Notes: generated by a model not told the origin, from the sequence alone. A stretch of DNA of 64,000 nucleotides from Pyrinomonadaceae bacterium (GCA_014534425.1 JACVRN010000004.1:33401-97400); one strand, 5' to 3'. Counted from the stretch's first letter, positions 9,042-18,810 are shown. Numbers and translations: made by a program.

Positions 9042-9910
9042 GCACGGGCGGCTCGTGTGCAGGGATTGGCTTTCGGCTTTCTGCAAAATTTCTCGCAGCC
9101 GCTTTCAGGTTTGCTGCTCTCTCGGTTATACTCTGGGTTGCTCGCCTCGGCCCGCGCCTAACCATCTGGAGCGGCACGTCAAAGCGCCAACTTGAGCGTT
9201 TGATACTTTCAAGCGTGAGAGACCAGAGAACGTTTATGTTGCGCTTCCATCTAGAAGCCGGGCCGCGCGACGGAATACATTTTTGAAGACGAGCCGGGAA
9301 AGTTTTCGGCAGTCTTCCAAAGTTGAATTAGAGATTGAAAGGGGCCGTTCATACGACCTGCTGGCGAAGATTCGCCGGTCATAGAAACGGCTCATGCGAA
9401 GCACACACCGGGGGAAGGCGTCTGAGGTCAAAGAGAGACCGGCGCGTGATTGACAGGAAGCGGGTTTATTGAGCGGGCAGGCTTCGGAAGCTGCATGCTC
9501 CCCTTTTCCGGCGCACGTCTTTCGATGAGCGGCCTGTTAATCCCTTGAGGGCTTCGCCGTGGAGATTCCATTTGTTCAGTTCAGGGTCTACTCGCGTAGT
9601 GGGAGCGGCCACACGGGTCGTGCAGGTGCAGCCGTGTGCGACCGGGGCTTCCGCAGAGCTTAAAGCTTCATATCTCTTCTTCAGGCCGGACAGATCGTCT
9701 TGCCTTTCCGCTTTTAAATTAAAGGGCGCTGGCAACGGCCTCGCCCCGCGTGCGAAGCATGCCTGGCCTCGCTCAAGCTTTGAGCTTGAGGCCCCTGCAC
9801 GCTTCCCATCCTATCATTCACACACGGCAGCCGCTAAAGGAGCCTGAAGCTTTCTCTAAGAAAGCTTCGGCCTGAAAGCGCTGCCCTGTCTCGGAGAAAC
9901 ATTTGAGAAC
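9042..9910. other. Gene-free 869-base stretch upstream of RNase E/G
   Basis: No ORF here has a credible start, length and composition. I looked for RNase P RNA, tmRNA and SRP RNA signatures and saw none. The last 140 bases hold two clean stem-loops (9773-9792 and 9846-9868). A TATACT hexamer at 9127-9132 could be a -10 box giving a leader of about 770 nucleotides. Long structured leaders before RNase E genes are known in enterobacteria, where they allow autoregulation; whether this one works so is inference. Confidence 0.5.
9846..9868 (+). promoter_or_regulatory. Perfect stem-loop in the RNase E leader
   Basis: GAAGCTTTCT and AGAAAGCTTC form a perfect 10-bp stem with a three-base loop (CTA), 42 bases before the start codon. 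Another hairpin (CTCAAGCT/AGCTTGAG) lies about 55 bases upstream. There is no U-tract, so it is not a classical terminator. It is a candidate cleavage or autoregulation element. Confidence 0.5.
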
Positions 9911-12763
9911 ATGCCAAAGGAATTAATCATCAGCGTCAACGGACGCGAAAAGAAGATCGCCATCGTCGAGAACGAGCAGGTGACGGAGTTTTACATAGAG
10001 CGCGGCGAAGAGCATCAGGGCATCGTCGGCAACATCTACAAGGGGCGCGTCATGCGGGTTCTGCCCGGCATGCAGTCAGCCTTCGTAGACATAGGACTGG
10101 AGCGCGACGCCTTCCTCTACGTCTCGGACTTCTTCGACGAAGAAGAAGAGTTCGAGCGTATAGTCATGGACAAGTCCAAGAAGTCTGAGCCGCGCGCCGA
10201 AGCCGAGCGAGCCGCGCAGGAGCGCATAGAGCAGTCGCGCCTGGAACGCGAGCATCGCATGGAGGCCACGCAGGAACGCGCCGAGCCTCTCCTGGATACT
10301 CCCATCGAGCTTGAAGAAGCGGTTCCCGCCGCAGGCGACTTTGCCGAGGAAGCAGTCGGGGTGGAAGAAACCGCTCCTTCCTTTTCACAGCCGGAGGAAG
10401 CGGAAGACAGGGGAGGCCGCAAGCGCGGACGCCGTGGACGCCGCAAGGGCGTAAAGGCCGAAACCGCTCAGCCCCCGGAAGAGGCCGCAGCCAGCATCAC
10501 GCCTTCGTACGAAGCACCCGCCGAAGACATCGCCACGCCCTTTGTCGCCGCAGACTCGTCCTTCGAGCGCATCGTTGACGAAGACGAGAGCGCTGCCGAA
10601 GACGGCGAGATGTTCAAGGACGCGCGCCTACAGGAGCGGCTCTTTGACCAGATTCACGCCGTAGAGTTCGACATTGACGACGAAGACCTGCGAGAGGCCC
10701 AGGTAGGCTCCGTGCTCCCTTCCAATCTTGCGGGCGAGGCTTCCTTCGAGCGCATAGACGACAGCGACGAAGAGGCAGCTTCGCAGACCGCTCCCGTACA
10801 GGAAACGGTCGCCGCGCACATAGACGCCTTCATCGACGAGATAGATGAAGAGACGGAGACGCCGCAGTTCGAACGCGTCTCTGATGAAGAGAAAGTCTCT
10901 GAGGCTGCAAGCGAGGCCGCAGGGCAGGCTGCATCTTCAAAGCGCTCGCGTCGCACCGCATCAAAACGCGGGGCGAAGAAAGGCGTTGCGTCCAAAGCCC
11001 GTGAAGGGGCCGAGACACAAGAGGCTCCCGCGAAATCCAGGCGTGCTTCCAGCAAGAAGGCAAGCAAAACCGCCGCGAAGAAATCTTCCAAATCAAGCAA
11101 AGCTGCCGCGTCCAAGAAGGGTCGCTCGCGCCGCGCGGCCTCTTCAGGCGACGAAGGCGAGACGGACATGGCCGTGCTCGAATCCGAAGCCGAGCGCGCT
11201 TCACAATCGGACGCGGTTGCCTCTCGCGCCGCCGACGGCCAACACTTCGAGGCCGACACGGACGACGAGACTTTCGAGGATGCCGAAGCCAGCCTGACGG
11301 CAACGCGCTCGCGCGCAGAGTTCGCCACGCGTCGCGGCGGGCGGCGGCGGCGTCGCGGCGGCAGTAGCGGCAAGCACGGCGACGGCAATCACGAAGACCG
11401 CTCGAACGGTCGAGACGACGCTCCGACTGCTTCCGTAGAAGCTGACGAAGCGGCACCGGCTCCGCCGTCTCAAGGCAATGGTCGTCGTGAGTATCGCGGC
11501 GGCGGGCGCGAGTCTCGTCGTGAGCGCGAGCGCTCTCAGCCCACCATCACAGACCTGCTGCGCGAAGGCCAGGAGATTCTGGTTCAGATTGCCAAAGAGC
11601 CTATAGCCAAAAAGGGTGCGCGCATCACTTCGCACATAGCGCTGCCGGGCCGCTTCCTCGTCTACATGCCCACGGTCGAGCATGTAGGCGTCTCGCGCAA
11701 GATTGAATCCGACAGCGAGCGCGTGCGCCTGCGCCGCCTTATTCAGGCCATACGCGCCGAAGAGGACGTGCCTTCGGGCGGCTTCATAGTCCGCACCGCA
11801 GGTATAGGCATCAGCGAGCAAGACCTTAGGGAAGACGCGCGTTATCTCGTACGCACCTGGCTGGACATTCGCCGCTCTGCGGAGAAGACGAAAGCGCCTG
11901 CGCTCGTACACCGAGACCTGGACTTGATTCAGCGCATCCTGCGCGACCAACTCTCGGATGACTTCGCGGCGATTCGCGTAGACTCCGAGGACGAGTACCT
12001 TCGCATAGTCGAGTTCATCAACCGCATACAGCCGCGCATGGTCAAGCGCGTCAAGCTCTACACGCGCGACGAACCTATACTGGAATCCTACGGCGTGCAG
12101 TCGGAAGTCGATAAGGCAATCAAGCCGCGCGTCTGGTTGAAATCCGGCGGCTACCTCGTCATCAATCAAACGGAAGCGCTCGTGGCGATTGATGTCAACA
12201 CGGGCAAGTTCGTCGGTCGCGGAGGGACGCGCCTTGAAGACACCATCACGAAGACGAATCTGGAAGCGGTCGAAGAGATTGTGCGACAGATTCGCTTGCG
12301 CGATTTGGGCGGCATCATCGTGCTGGATTTGATTGACATGGAAGACAGGCGCAACCGCAACCGCGTCATGCAGGCGTTGCAGGAAGCTTTGCAGAACGAC
12401 AAGTCGCCCACGAAGGTTCTATCCTTTAACGACTTCGGCCTGGTCATCATGACCAGAAAGCGCGTCAAGCAGAGCTTGGAGCGCACGCTCTGCGCGCCCT
12501 GCCCTTACTGCCAGGGTGCAGGGCTTGTGAAATCGCCGCAGACCATCTGCTACGAGATTCTGGAAGAGGCTCGCCGCCTCTCGCGCGCCATGAACGGCGA
12601 CCGCATCAAGCAGACCACGCTCAGAGTCAACCCGGAAATCGCACGCGCGCTTCGCAGCACTGAGCGCGACGTGCTCAACGAAATCGAAGACTACCTGGGG
12701 GCCGTCGATGTCACCAGCGACGAGCACATACACCAGGAGCAATTCGACTTCGCCTTTATTTAA
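9911..12763 (+). CDS. rne: Ribonuclease E/G with a large insertion in the S1 domain
   Basis: Endoribonuclease for mRNA decay and rRNA maturation. Residues 1-75 form the first half of the S1 domain (G-I-V-G-N-I-Y-K-G-R-V-M-R-V-L-P-G-M-Q-S-A-F-V-D-I-G). About 465 residues of low-complexity sequence then intervene: acidic blocks, Lys/Ser/Ala-rich blocks and basic Gly/Arg patches (GGRKRGRRGRRKG, RRGGRRRRRGG). The catalytic core resumes near residue 543 (T-I-T-D-L-L-R-E-G-Q-E-I-L-V-Q). Metal-binding aspartates sit in A-I-D-V-N-T-G-K (about 759) and V-L-D-L-I-D-M (about 804); the zinc-link C-P-Y-C is near 863. No long C-terminal scaffold follows, so the insertion may replace it. Confidence 0.93.
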   Translation: MPKELIISVNGREKKIAIVENEQVTEFYIERGEEHQGIVGNIYKGRVMRVLPGMQSAFVDIGLERDAFLYVSDFFDEEEEFERIVMDKSKKSEPRAEAERAAQERIEQSRLEREHRMEATQERAEPLLDTPIELEEAVPAAGDFAEEAVGVEETAPSFSQPEEAEDRGGRKRGRRGRRKGVKAETAQPPEEAAASITPSYEAPAEDIATPFVAADSSFERIVDEDESAAEDGEMFKDARLQERLFDQIHAVEFDIDDEDLREAQVGSVLPSNLAGEASFERIDDSDEEAASQTAPVQETVAAHIDAFIDEIDEETETPQFERVSDEEKVSEAASEAAGQAASSKRSRRTASKRGAKKGVASKAREGAETQEAPAKSRRASSKKASKTAAKKSSKSSKAAASKKGRSRRAASSGDEGETDMAVLESEAERASQSDAVASRAADGQHFEADTDDETFEDAEASLTATRSRAEFATRRGGRRRRRGGSSGKHGDGNHEDRSNGRDDAPTASVEADEAAPAPPSQGNGRREYRGGGRESRRERERSQPTITDLLREGQEILVQIAKEPIAKKGARITSHIALPGRFLVYMPTVEHVGVSRKIESDSERVRLRRLIQAIRAEEDVPSGGFIVRTAGIGISEQDLREDARYLVRTWLDIRRSAEKTKAPALVHRDLDLIQRILRDQLSDDFAAIRVDSEDEYLRIVEFINRIQPRMVKRVKLYTRDEPILESYGVQSEVDKAIKPRVWLKSGGYLVINQTEALVAIDVNTGKFVGRGGTRLEDTITKTNLEAVEEIVRQIRLRDLGGIIVLDLIDMEDRRNRNRVMQALQEALQNDKSPTKVLSFNDFGLVIMTRKRVKQSLERTLCAPCPYCQGAGLVKSPQTICYEILEEARRLSRAMNGDRIKQTTLRVNPEIARALRSTERDVLNEIEDYLGAVDVTSDEHIHQEQFDFAFI

Positions 12764-12853
12764 AGGCAAAAGAAAAGTAAAAAGGCAAAAGTGAGGGGGA
12801 AAGAGCCGGGCGCGCTTTCTTCCTCACTTTTGCCTTTCTACTTTTCTCTTCTT
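12764..12853. repeat. Inverted repeat of AAAGGCAAAAG words after rne
   Basis: Starts right after the rne stop. The left arm has tandem AAAGGCAAAAG and AAAAGTAAAA words; the right arm carries their reverse complement (CTCACTTTTGCCTTTCTACT), giving about 27 imperfect pairs. It probably forms the 3' end of the rne transcript. Together with the following promoter region it fills the 358-base gap to the receptor gene. Confidence 0.75.
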
Positions 12854-12875
12854 GTGGGCCAGTTGGAAGATTTTC

Positions 12876-12905
12876 TTGACAAGCATCGTGCGGCAAGGTT
12901 ACATT
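12876..12905 (+). promoter_or_regulatory. Candidate sigma-70 promoter for the Oar-like receptor
   Basis: A perfect -35 TTGACA (12876-12881) is followed after 18 bases by TACATT (12900-12905, 4 of 6 matches). It is the only strong pair in the gap and would leave a leader of about 210 bases before 13122. Confidence 0.45.
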
Positions 12906-13121
12906 CGGCCCGTCTTTACAAAAAACCGTATAGCTTTGATGGTAGTCGGAGTCTCGTCAGCCTGAGTCTCGCCAAGGCGCGCGATTCACGAAAAAGCGAG
13001 CGGTACAGTTGCCTCTTTAATTCCACTTTGCGGGCCTGGATTTGAGAGTCCCGCTTCTAGCTCAGGTCACCTGACCTCCTGTCCTGTTTGACACAAGTGA
13101 ACTGCCACGGAGGAATCAACA

Positions 13122-16100
13122 ATGTACATTCGAATGGGTTCTCACTTACGGCTCTTCTCCGCCGTCCTAGTTGTTCTGGCCTGCGTCTCAATACAGGCCA
13201 TCGTTTTTGTTCATGCTCAAACGGAAACGACGGGCGCTTTTCGCGGGCGGGTCGTAGACGAATCGGGCGCTCCGCTAGCGGACGCGACCGTTCGCGCGAC
13301 CAACAAGCTGACGGGCGTGCCCACGGCGACCCGCACTACGCCCGACGGTTATTTCACCATCGGCCTCTTGCAGCCCGGCGATTACACGCTCACAGTCCTG
13401 AAGGGCGACCAGTATGACGTTCGAACTCGTGATCAGAGATTGACGGCGGTTGATGCTACCACGGTTCTACCGGAGCCTTTCGTCCTCAGAAAGCGAACGG
13501 GATTGACGGCTCAAGCCACGCCGGTTCCTACGGGCACGCAGGAGCCTACAGCAACGCCGGTTGTGACCGCGCAGGCGACGCCTGTGCCGTCAACCACGCC
13601 GGACACCACGGACGTTGCCATTGATATTAATAAGAGAAACCCAAGGCGCGGCGGCATCTTTACGCGCGAGGAAGTTTCCACGTTGCCGCTCGGCGCAACC
13701 ACGCTGACGCGCTCCTTTGACGAACTGGCGCTGCTTCTGCCGGGCGTAGCCACAGCGCCGCAAACTCTTGGCAGCATAGCTGGCCCTGGCGTTGGCCCTG
13801 GCGTTGGCTCTGCCGGACAATTTGCCGTCAACGGCCTGCGCTCGCGCTCGAATAACTTTACGGTCGACGGCTCCGACAATAACGACGAGGACATAGGCGT
13901 GCGTCGTCAGGGATTCCTGGCGCTGGTGCCTCAGCCTATAGAGTCAATTCAAGAGTATCAGGTGACTACGCTTCTCGCTCCGGCGCAGTATGGTAGAAAC
14001 ATTGGCGCACAGGTCAACGCCGTTTCCAAGTCCGGCGGCAACGACCTGCACGGCACAATCTACGGCTTCCTGAACACCAGCCAGCTTAACGCGCGCAATG
14101 CCTTTGACAGCACATTCGGCAACGCCGCCACGCCTCTTCGCGTTGGAAATCAGAGCGTGATTGTAGCGCGCAACGCTGTCTTTAATCCTAATACCTTCGC
14201 TTTTGACCCAGTGGGCGGCGCGCCGCTTACTGTCCGCAACGGAAGCGGGGGCGAGGACTCTTTCACGCTCGGACAGGGCGGCTTAGTCCTCGGCGGAAAG
14301 CTTGTGCCGGATAAACTCTTCTTCTTCATCTCGGCTGAGGGGCAGTTGTTGAATGCTACGAAGGAAGCCAGCTTCGCAGTGCCGACCGTTCAGGAGCGCG
14401 GCGCATTCGGGAGCGGAGCAAGCGGACTCTTCCTTGACCGCTTCAGCAACAATCCCACCTTCGCGTTCCCGACCAGCATTGAGGGCGATGCGGTCTTCAG
14501 CCTGTTTCCGTTTCCAAACAATCCGGGCGGCATCTACGGAGCCAACACGTTTACGCAGACATTGCCTGCCAACGGCCAGGGCAAGATTCTTTCCGGCAAG
14601 GTTGACGGCAACTGGAAGTGGAACGGGAGACAGCAATCCTTCACGGCGCGTTACAACTTTACGGATGACTGGCGAGACATTCCCGTCACGGGCGAGGCCA
14701 TCTTCTCTACCCTGAGGCCGCGCGTACGCACGCAGAATTTCTCCACCTTCCTGAACAGTCAAATCACAGGGCTGAATTCGTCAAGCCCAATCTTCAATCA
14801 GTTGCGCGCCTCCTACGGGCGCACCAGGCTCATCTTTGATGCGAACCCGGACAAGTCTTTCCTGGTTCCGAGCCGAGCCTTTCCCAACAACCCTTATCTT
14901 TTGAACGCCACGTTCCTCTCGAACTTTACTCTGCCGAACAATTTCGGCGTGCCGAACACGACCGCTCCCGTGATTTACGTTCGAGACCCAGGCACGACCA
15001 CCGAAGACCTTTTGGGAACGCTAGGGCAGGTGAAGATAGCAGGCTTCAGCCCGCTCGGCGTAGACGTTTTCAACTTCCCGCAGCGCCGCGTCAACAACAC
15101 TTACCAGATAGCGGACACCATGACCTGGCGGCTAGGCAATCACAACCTTGCATTCGGCACAGACATTCGCCGCACAGAATTGAACAGCGACCTGCCGCGC
15201 CTTGCTCGACCGCTTCTGACCTTTAACGGCTCGCCCGCGATTCAGTTCGACATTAACCCGAACACCGGAGCATTCACCAACTTTCGATTGAGCGGAAGAT
15301 TCATTCACCCGCTCGATTTTGCGGCGTCGGGCGCGGCGAGCGGCTTCTTCCAGACTTTGAACACAGGCTCAACGGCCATCAATCTGCGCTACTACCAGTA
15401 CAACTTCTTCGCGCAGGACGAGTGGCGCGTGACTCCGAATCTGGTGCTCTCTTACGGCCTGCGCTACGAGTACAACACTCCGCCCGCCGAGCGCAGCCGC
15501 AGGATTGAGAGCACCTTTAACGACCCGCTCATACGGCAGGTCGTGCCGGGCCTGCAAAATTTCATTGCCGGGCGCACGGAAATCTTCGACGCCGACAAGA
15601 ACAACTTTGCACCGCGCGTTGGCCTTGCATATTCGAGCAACTGGTTCGGCAGTAACCGCACGACCGTTATACGAGGCGGCTACGGCCTGTACTATGACCA
15701 AATCCTCGGCGCGGTAGTGAGCCAGTCGCGCAACGTCTTCCCGAACGCTGTGACTTTGAACTTCGCTGGTGGCTTCACGAACTTCTTCGCGCCGGGCGGC
15801 GGCCTGGGACTGTTCCAGGCTCTCAACCCTGACCTTCTGGCAAACCCCGGAACGCTCAATCAGATTAATGCTGCGGAGATAGGAGACCTGCTGGACATCC
15901 TCAGGTTCTTCGGCATAGGAGCCAACGCCGTCGGCCTGACTCTTCCCGAACGAACGCTCAAGACGCCCATGGCGCATCACTACAGCATCACCTTCGAGCA
16001 GCAGTTGGGCAGAAGCTTGGTAGCTTCGGCTGCATACGTCGGAACGCAGGGGCGAAATCTTCTGCGACTGACGACGCCTAACCTTGGGCCGAACGAGCTT

Positions 16101-16988
16101 CTGCTGCCCATCTTCTCCGCCAACGACCCGCTTAACGGCCAGTTCACGCCCGGATTTTACGGCATAGTGCTGCCGCCGGGTTCGCGCCTGACGGCTGCGG
16201 GCAACGTCATAGGCGGGCGACCGTTTTCCTCTGTAGGCTCGGTTGAGATTTACCGCTCTAATGCAAGGTCGCGTTACGATTCGCTTCAGCTACAGCTTCG
16301 CGGGCGCTTTGGATTGCTCGGTACGTCAAGCCAGTTGCAGGCCGCTTACACTTTCTCGAAAGTTCAGGACGATGCGAGCGATGTCTTTGACCTTGCAGGC
16401 TCGCCCGCGCTTCCGCAGAACAGCCTGACCTTTGCGGGCGAGTACGCGCCGTCGAACTTCGACGCGCGCCACCGCTTCACCTACAACTACATCTCTGACC
16501 TTTCAAGCTGGGGCAGTGGCAACGGTTTTCTGCACTTCATTTTCAACGGGGTGCAGGTTGCGGGAACCGGCATCTTCCAGACGGGCCAGCCCTTCACGAT
16601 TAACTCCATCTACGATGTGAATCTGGACGGAAACCTGACGGACAGGCCGAACACAACGGCAGGCATTCAGGCGACGGGCAATCGCGCTCGGCCCTACACG
16701 TTGACCGTTAATCCTACGACGCTCCTTGCGGCTGTAGGCTCAGACGGAGCGGTTCCGCGCAACGCTTTTCGCTCAAGCAACCTGTGGCTGACCAATAGCT
16801 CCATTATTAAGAACTTCCGAATCTCGGAGGACAAGGCGCTCTCGTTCCGCCTGGACATCTTCAATCTATTCAACCGCGCCAACTACGGCCTGCCCGTGCG
16901 CTTCCTGGAATCGCCCGGCTTCGGAAGGGCCACGGACACTGTGACTCCAGGGCGTCGCTTCCAGTTCGCCATCAAGTATTCTTTCTAA
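13122..16988 (+). CDS. Oar-like TonB-dependent receptor with carboxypeptidase-regulatory domain
   Basis: Outer-membrane beta-barrel protein of 1288 residues. A signal peptide spans about 1-33 (ending V-H-A-Q). A carboxypeptidase-regulatory (CNA-B-like) domain follows at about 38-115 (G-R-V-V-D-E-S-G-A-P-L-A-D-A-T-V), then a Thr/Pro-rich linker with repeated A-T-P-V-P. The plug domain is about 180-300 (Q-F-A-V-N-G-L-R-S-R-S-N-N-F-T-V-D-G). A long barrel ends in F-Q-F-A-I-K-Y-S-F, the terminal aromatic expected for BAM insertion. GGAGG eight or so bases upstream supports the ATG. The substrate is unknown; such receptors are abundant in Acidobacteriota. No SusD-like partner is adjacent. Confidence 0.9.
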   Translation: MYIRMGSHLRLFSAVLVVLACVSIQAIVFVHAQTETTGAFRGRVVDESGAPLADATVRATNKLTGVPTATRTTPDGYFTIGLLQPGDYTLTVLKGDQYDVRTRDQRLTAVDATTVLPEPFVLRKRTGLTAQATPVPTGTQEPTATPVVTAQATPVPSTTPDTTDVAIDINKRNPRRGGIFTREEVSTLPLGATTLTRSFDELALLLPGVATAPQTLGSIAGPGVGPGVGSAGQFAVNGLRSRSNNFTVDGSDNNDEDIGVRRQGFLALVPQPIESIQEYQVTTLLAPAQYGRNIGAQVNAVSKSGGNDLHGTIYGFLNTSQLNARNAFDSTFGNAATPLRVGNQSVIVARNAVFNPNTFAFDPVGGAPLTVRNGSGGEDSFTLGQGGLVLGGKLVPDKLFFFISAEGQLLNATKEASFAVPTVQERGAFGSGASGLFLDRFSNNPTFAFPTSIEGDAVFSLFPFPNNPGGIYGANTFTQTLPANGQGKILSGKVDGNWKWNGRQQSFTARYNFTDDWRDIPVTGEAIFSTLRPRVRTQNFSTFLNSQITGLNSSSPIFNQLRASYGRTRLIFDANPDKSFLVPSRAFPNNPYLLNATFLSNFTLPNNFGVPNTTAPVIYVRDPGTTTEDLLGTLGQVKIAGFSPLGVDVFNFPQRRVNNTYQIADTMTWRLGNHNLAFGTDIRRTELNSDLPRLARPLLTFNGSPAIQFDINPNTGAFTNFRLSGRFIHPLDFAASGAASGFFQTLNTGSTAINLRYYQYNFFAQDEWRVTPNLVLSYGLRYEYNTPPAERSRRIESTFNDPLIRQVVPGLQNFIAGRTEIFDADKNNFAPRVGLAYSSNWFGSNRTTVIRGGYGLYYDQILGAVVSQSRNVFPNAVTLNFAGGFTNFFAPGGGLGLFQALNPDLLANPGTLNQINAAEIGDLLDILRFFGIGANAVGLTLPERTLKTPMAHHYSITFEQQLGRSLVASAAYVGTQGRNLLRLTTPNLGPNELLLPIFSANDPLNGQFTPGFYGIVLPPGSRLTAAGNVIGGRPFSSVGSVEIYRSNARSRYDSLQLQLRGRFGLLGTSSQLQAAYTFSKVQDDASDVFDLAGSPALPQNSLTFAGEYAPSNFDARHRFTYNYISDLSSWGSGNGFLHFIFNGVQVAGTGIFQTGQPFTINSIYDVNLDGNLTDRPNTTAGIQATGNRARPYTLTVNPTTLLAAVGSDGAVPRNAFRSSNLWLTNSSIIKNFRISEDKALSFRLDIFNLFNRANYGLPVRFLESPGFGRATDTVTPGRRFQFAIKYSF

Positions 16989-17015
16989 GAGGTTGAGTTT
17001 GAAGCGTCAGGGGTA

Positions 17016-17110
17016 ATTAACAGGGATGGACAGGATAGACAGGATAGACAAGATAAAGAAGAAGCAAAAACTCTCTTTTTATCTTGTTCATCCTGTCCAT
17101 CCCTGTTAAT
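17016..17110. repeat. Inverted repeat of ACAGGATAG words
   Basis: The left arm reads ATTAACAGGGATGGACAGG then further GACAGGATA words; the right arm is the reverse complement with one word fewer, so the arms differ by one repeat unit. The stem is over 30 bp around a purine-rich loop. The same word family occurs at 57655-57736 between the P-loop gene and argC. Confidence 0.85.
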
Positions 17111-17264
17111 TTCCTTCTCGCATAACCTGAACCTTATTTTCTAAGGCTGCGATTCTCCGACAGGCGCAAGGTGTGTTAAGCTCTCCTTTCGAGAGCGCGA
17201 CACACCTTGCGTTTCGTTAGTCTTCCCTTCAAATTAATTTTCCCTCTTGGGGGTTTCGAGACTT

Positions 17265-18623
17265 ATGAGTTCCCTTTCCAGAAAAAAGATGATTGCAGTT
17301 CTACTCTTAGCCTTGCTCACATGCGCCGGAGCGTTCGTTACGCACGCGCAGGAAGACATCATCGGCGGCGCTGCGGGCAGCCGTAAAGACCTCGGCGGCG
17401 GCGCGTCAAGCGGAGGAGGAGGAGGCGGTCGCGGCCCCGGCGGCGGCTCAGGCGGAGGCGGCGGTGGTCGTCGCGCAGCCACGCGCAACACTGCCCGCAC
17501 CGTCGTCAAAGCCAGCAAGCCTATTACCACGGCCACCACGGGCGCTCTGTCGGTCGCCACGACTCAGCCGAACGTGACCGTCTACGTTGAGCCTGTGGGC
17601 GGCGGCGAGCCTCTCAAAGGCGATGTCGGGGCCGACGAGCGACAGTTTGTTTTCAATCGTCTCAAGCCGGGGCGCTACACGGTTTATGCTGAAGGGCAGG
17701 GCTATACCGATTCGGCAGACGAGACCGTGACTGTCCGCGCCAACCAGACCACGCCCGTCACGCTCAAGCTTGACCCTCTGACCTTCAACGCCAGCTTTTC
17801 CATCAAAGACAACGAAGGCGCGCTCGTGCGTGAAGGCAACATCAGATACGCGCCCGCAGTCTTGCAGGGCAACGAGTACGTGCGAACGGGAAGGACTAGC
17901 TACCAGGAATTTTCAAACGGCAACGTGACGCTTCAGGGCCTCACGCCTGGCCTCTACATCGCGGACATAGTGGTCAAGGAGGCTGGCTATGCTCCTGAAA
18001 AAACGACCTTCACGGTCAAGGACAATACGACTTTCAACGTCACGCTCAAGCGTCTTGAGACGCGCACCAACTTTTCCGCTTCGTGGGGAAGCCTGGCCGC
18101 GTGGGAGGCTCCGCAGGGCTGGCGCACCGAAAGCTCAAAGCTGGTCGTGGGCGGCCCCGGCGTAGCTCTTCCGAAGGATGATGCCGTTCGCTTCTACACG
18201 AACTTTGAGCTACGCAGCAACATCAGAATGCTCAACGGCGTCGCAGCCTCTTTCGTCGCACGCGCTCTGGATGCGCGCAATTACTATCTGATACAACTGA
18301 CGGGCGCGAGCGCGGACGAGCCGTACATGCTGCGCGGCTTCGTCGTCAAAGACGGCAAAGTAGTCCAGCAGCTTGGCTCTGCTCCCATCAACTCTTTCGC
18401 CAGCACGCTTCAGACCGGCAAATTCTTCGCCGTCAAAATGAAGATGCAGGACAACCAGATTAGAGTCTGGATTACCGACAGTCAGACGGGCGACCTGCTG
18501 ACCCTGGGCATTCTCACAGACCCTTACAGGACATACAGCATCGGCGCAGTCGGCATAGCCGCACGCGACCGCGAGCAAACGGAAGTCGCAGACTTCACCA
18601 TCTGCTACAAAGAGTGTCCGTAA
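17265..18623 (+). CDS. Secreted protein with carboxypeptidase-regulatory-like and lectin-like domains
   Basis: 452 residues from the ATG at 17265; the frame opens at a TTG 18 bases upstream, but the signal peptide (L-L-L-A-L-L-T-C-A-G-A-F-V-T-H-A-Q) fits the ATG better. A Gly-rich linker follows (about 35-75), then two beta-sandwich modules of the carboxypeptidase-regulatory type (about 85-170 and 172-265), and a C-terminal concanavalin-like jelly roll (about 270-448; A-R-N-Y-Y-L-I-Q-L-T-G, K-M-K-M-Q-D-N-Q-I-R-V-W). No catalytic residues were identified. It may bind surface glycans or serve as a partner of the upstream receptor, but that is inference. Confidence 0.75.
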   Translation: MSSLSRKKMIAVLLLALLTCAGAFVTHAQEDIIGGAAGSRKDLGGGASSGGGGGGRGPGGGSGGGGGGRRAATRNTARTVVKASKPITTATTGALSVATTQPNVTVYVEPVGGGEPLKGDVGADERQFVFNRLKPGRYTVYAEGQGYTDSADETVTVRANQTTPVTLKLDPLTFNASFSIKDNEGALVREGNIRYAPAVLQGNEYVRTGRTSYQEFSNGNVTLQGLTPGLYIADIVVKEAGYAPEKTTFTVKDNTTFNVTLKRLETRTNFSASWGSLAAWEAPQGWRTESSKLVVGGPGVALPKDDAVRFYTNFELRSNIRMLNGVAASFVARALDARNYYLIQLTGASADEPYMLRGFVVKDGKVVQQLGSAPINSFASTLQTGKFFAVKMKMQDNQIRVWITDSQTGDLLTLGILTDPYRTYSIGAVGIAARDREQTEVADFTICYKECP

Positions 18624-18651
18624 AGATAGAAGGAATCAAAGATTATCAAAC

Positions 18652-18694
18652 AGGTCAGCGCCGACTTAAGCAACCGGCACTGACCTTTTTATTT
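18652..18694 (+). terminator. Rho-independent terminator
   Basis: AGGTCAGCGCCG pairs with CGGCACTGACCT across an 11-base loop (one mismatch), followed by TTTTTATTT. It lies 29 bases after the lectin-like gene stop. Confidence 0.85.
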
Positions 18695-18704
18695 CAGACG
18701 CTAT

Positions 18705-18735
18705 TTGCAAAGCACTCAGGCGCGCGTGTTATAGT
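18705..18735 (+). promoter_or_regulatory. Candidate promoter for the alpha/beta hydrolase
   Basis: TTGCAA (18705-18710) and TATAGT (18730-18735) are separated by 19 bases, 75 bases before the start. It lies directly behind a terminator, which supports a new transcription unit. The spacing is slightly long. Confidence 0.4.
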
Positions 18736-18810
18736 GACTTTGCATTAGTAGAGGGCTGGCAGGCTCTTAATTTTTTTTAGGCTTCAGAGAACAAGCGGGG
18801 CTTCAGGGTA

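Noticed and set aside
9466..9735. 89-residue minus-strand ORF before rne
   Set aside because: No ribosome site, no recognisable features, odd composition; treated as non-coding.
9042..9910. RNase P RNA, tmRNA or SRP RNA gene
   Set aside because: None of the conserved core sequences (for example the RNase P P4 region) could be found by eye.
11201..12169. 322-residue minus-strand ORF
   Set aside because: Antisense to the RNase E catalytic core; low-complexity and Ala/Val-rich shadow.
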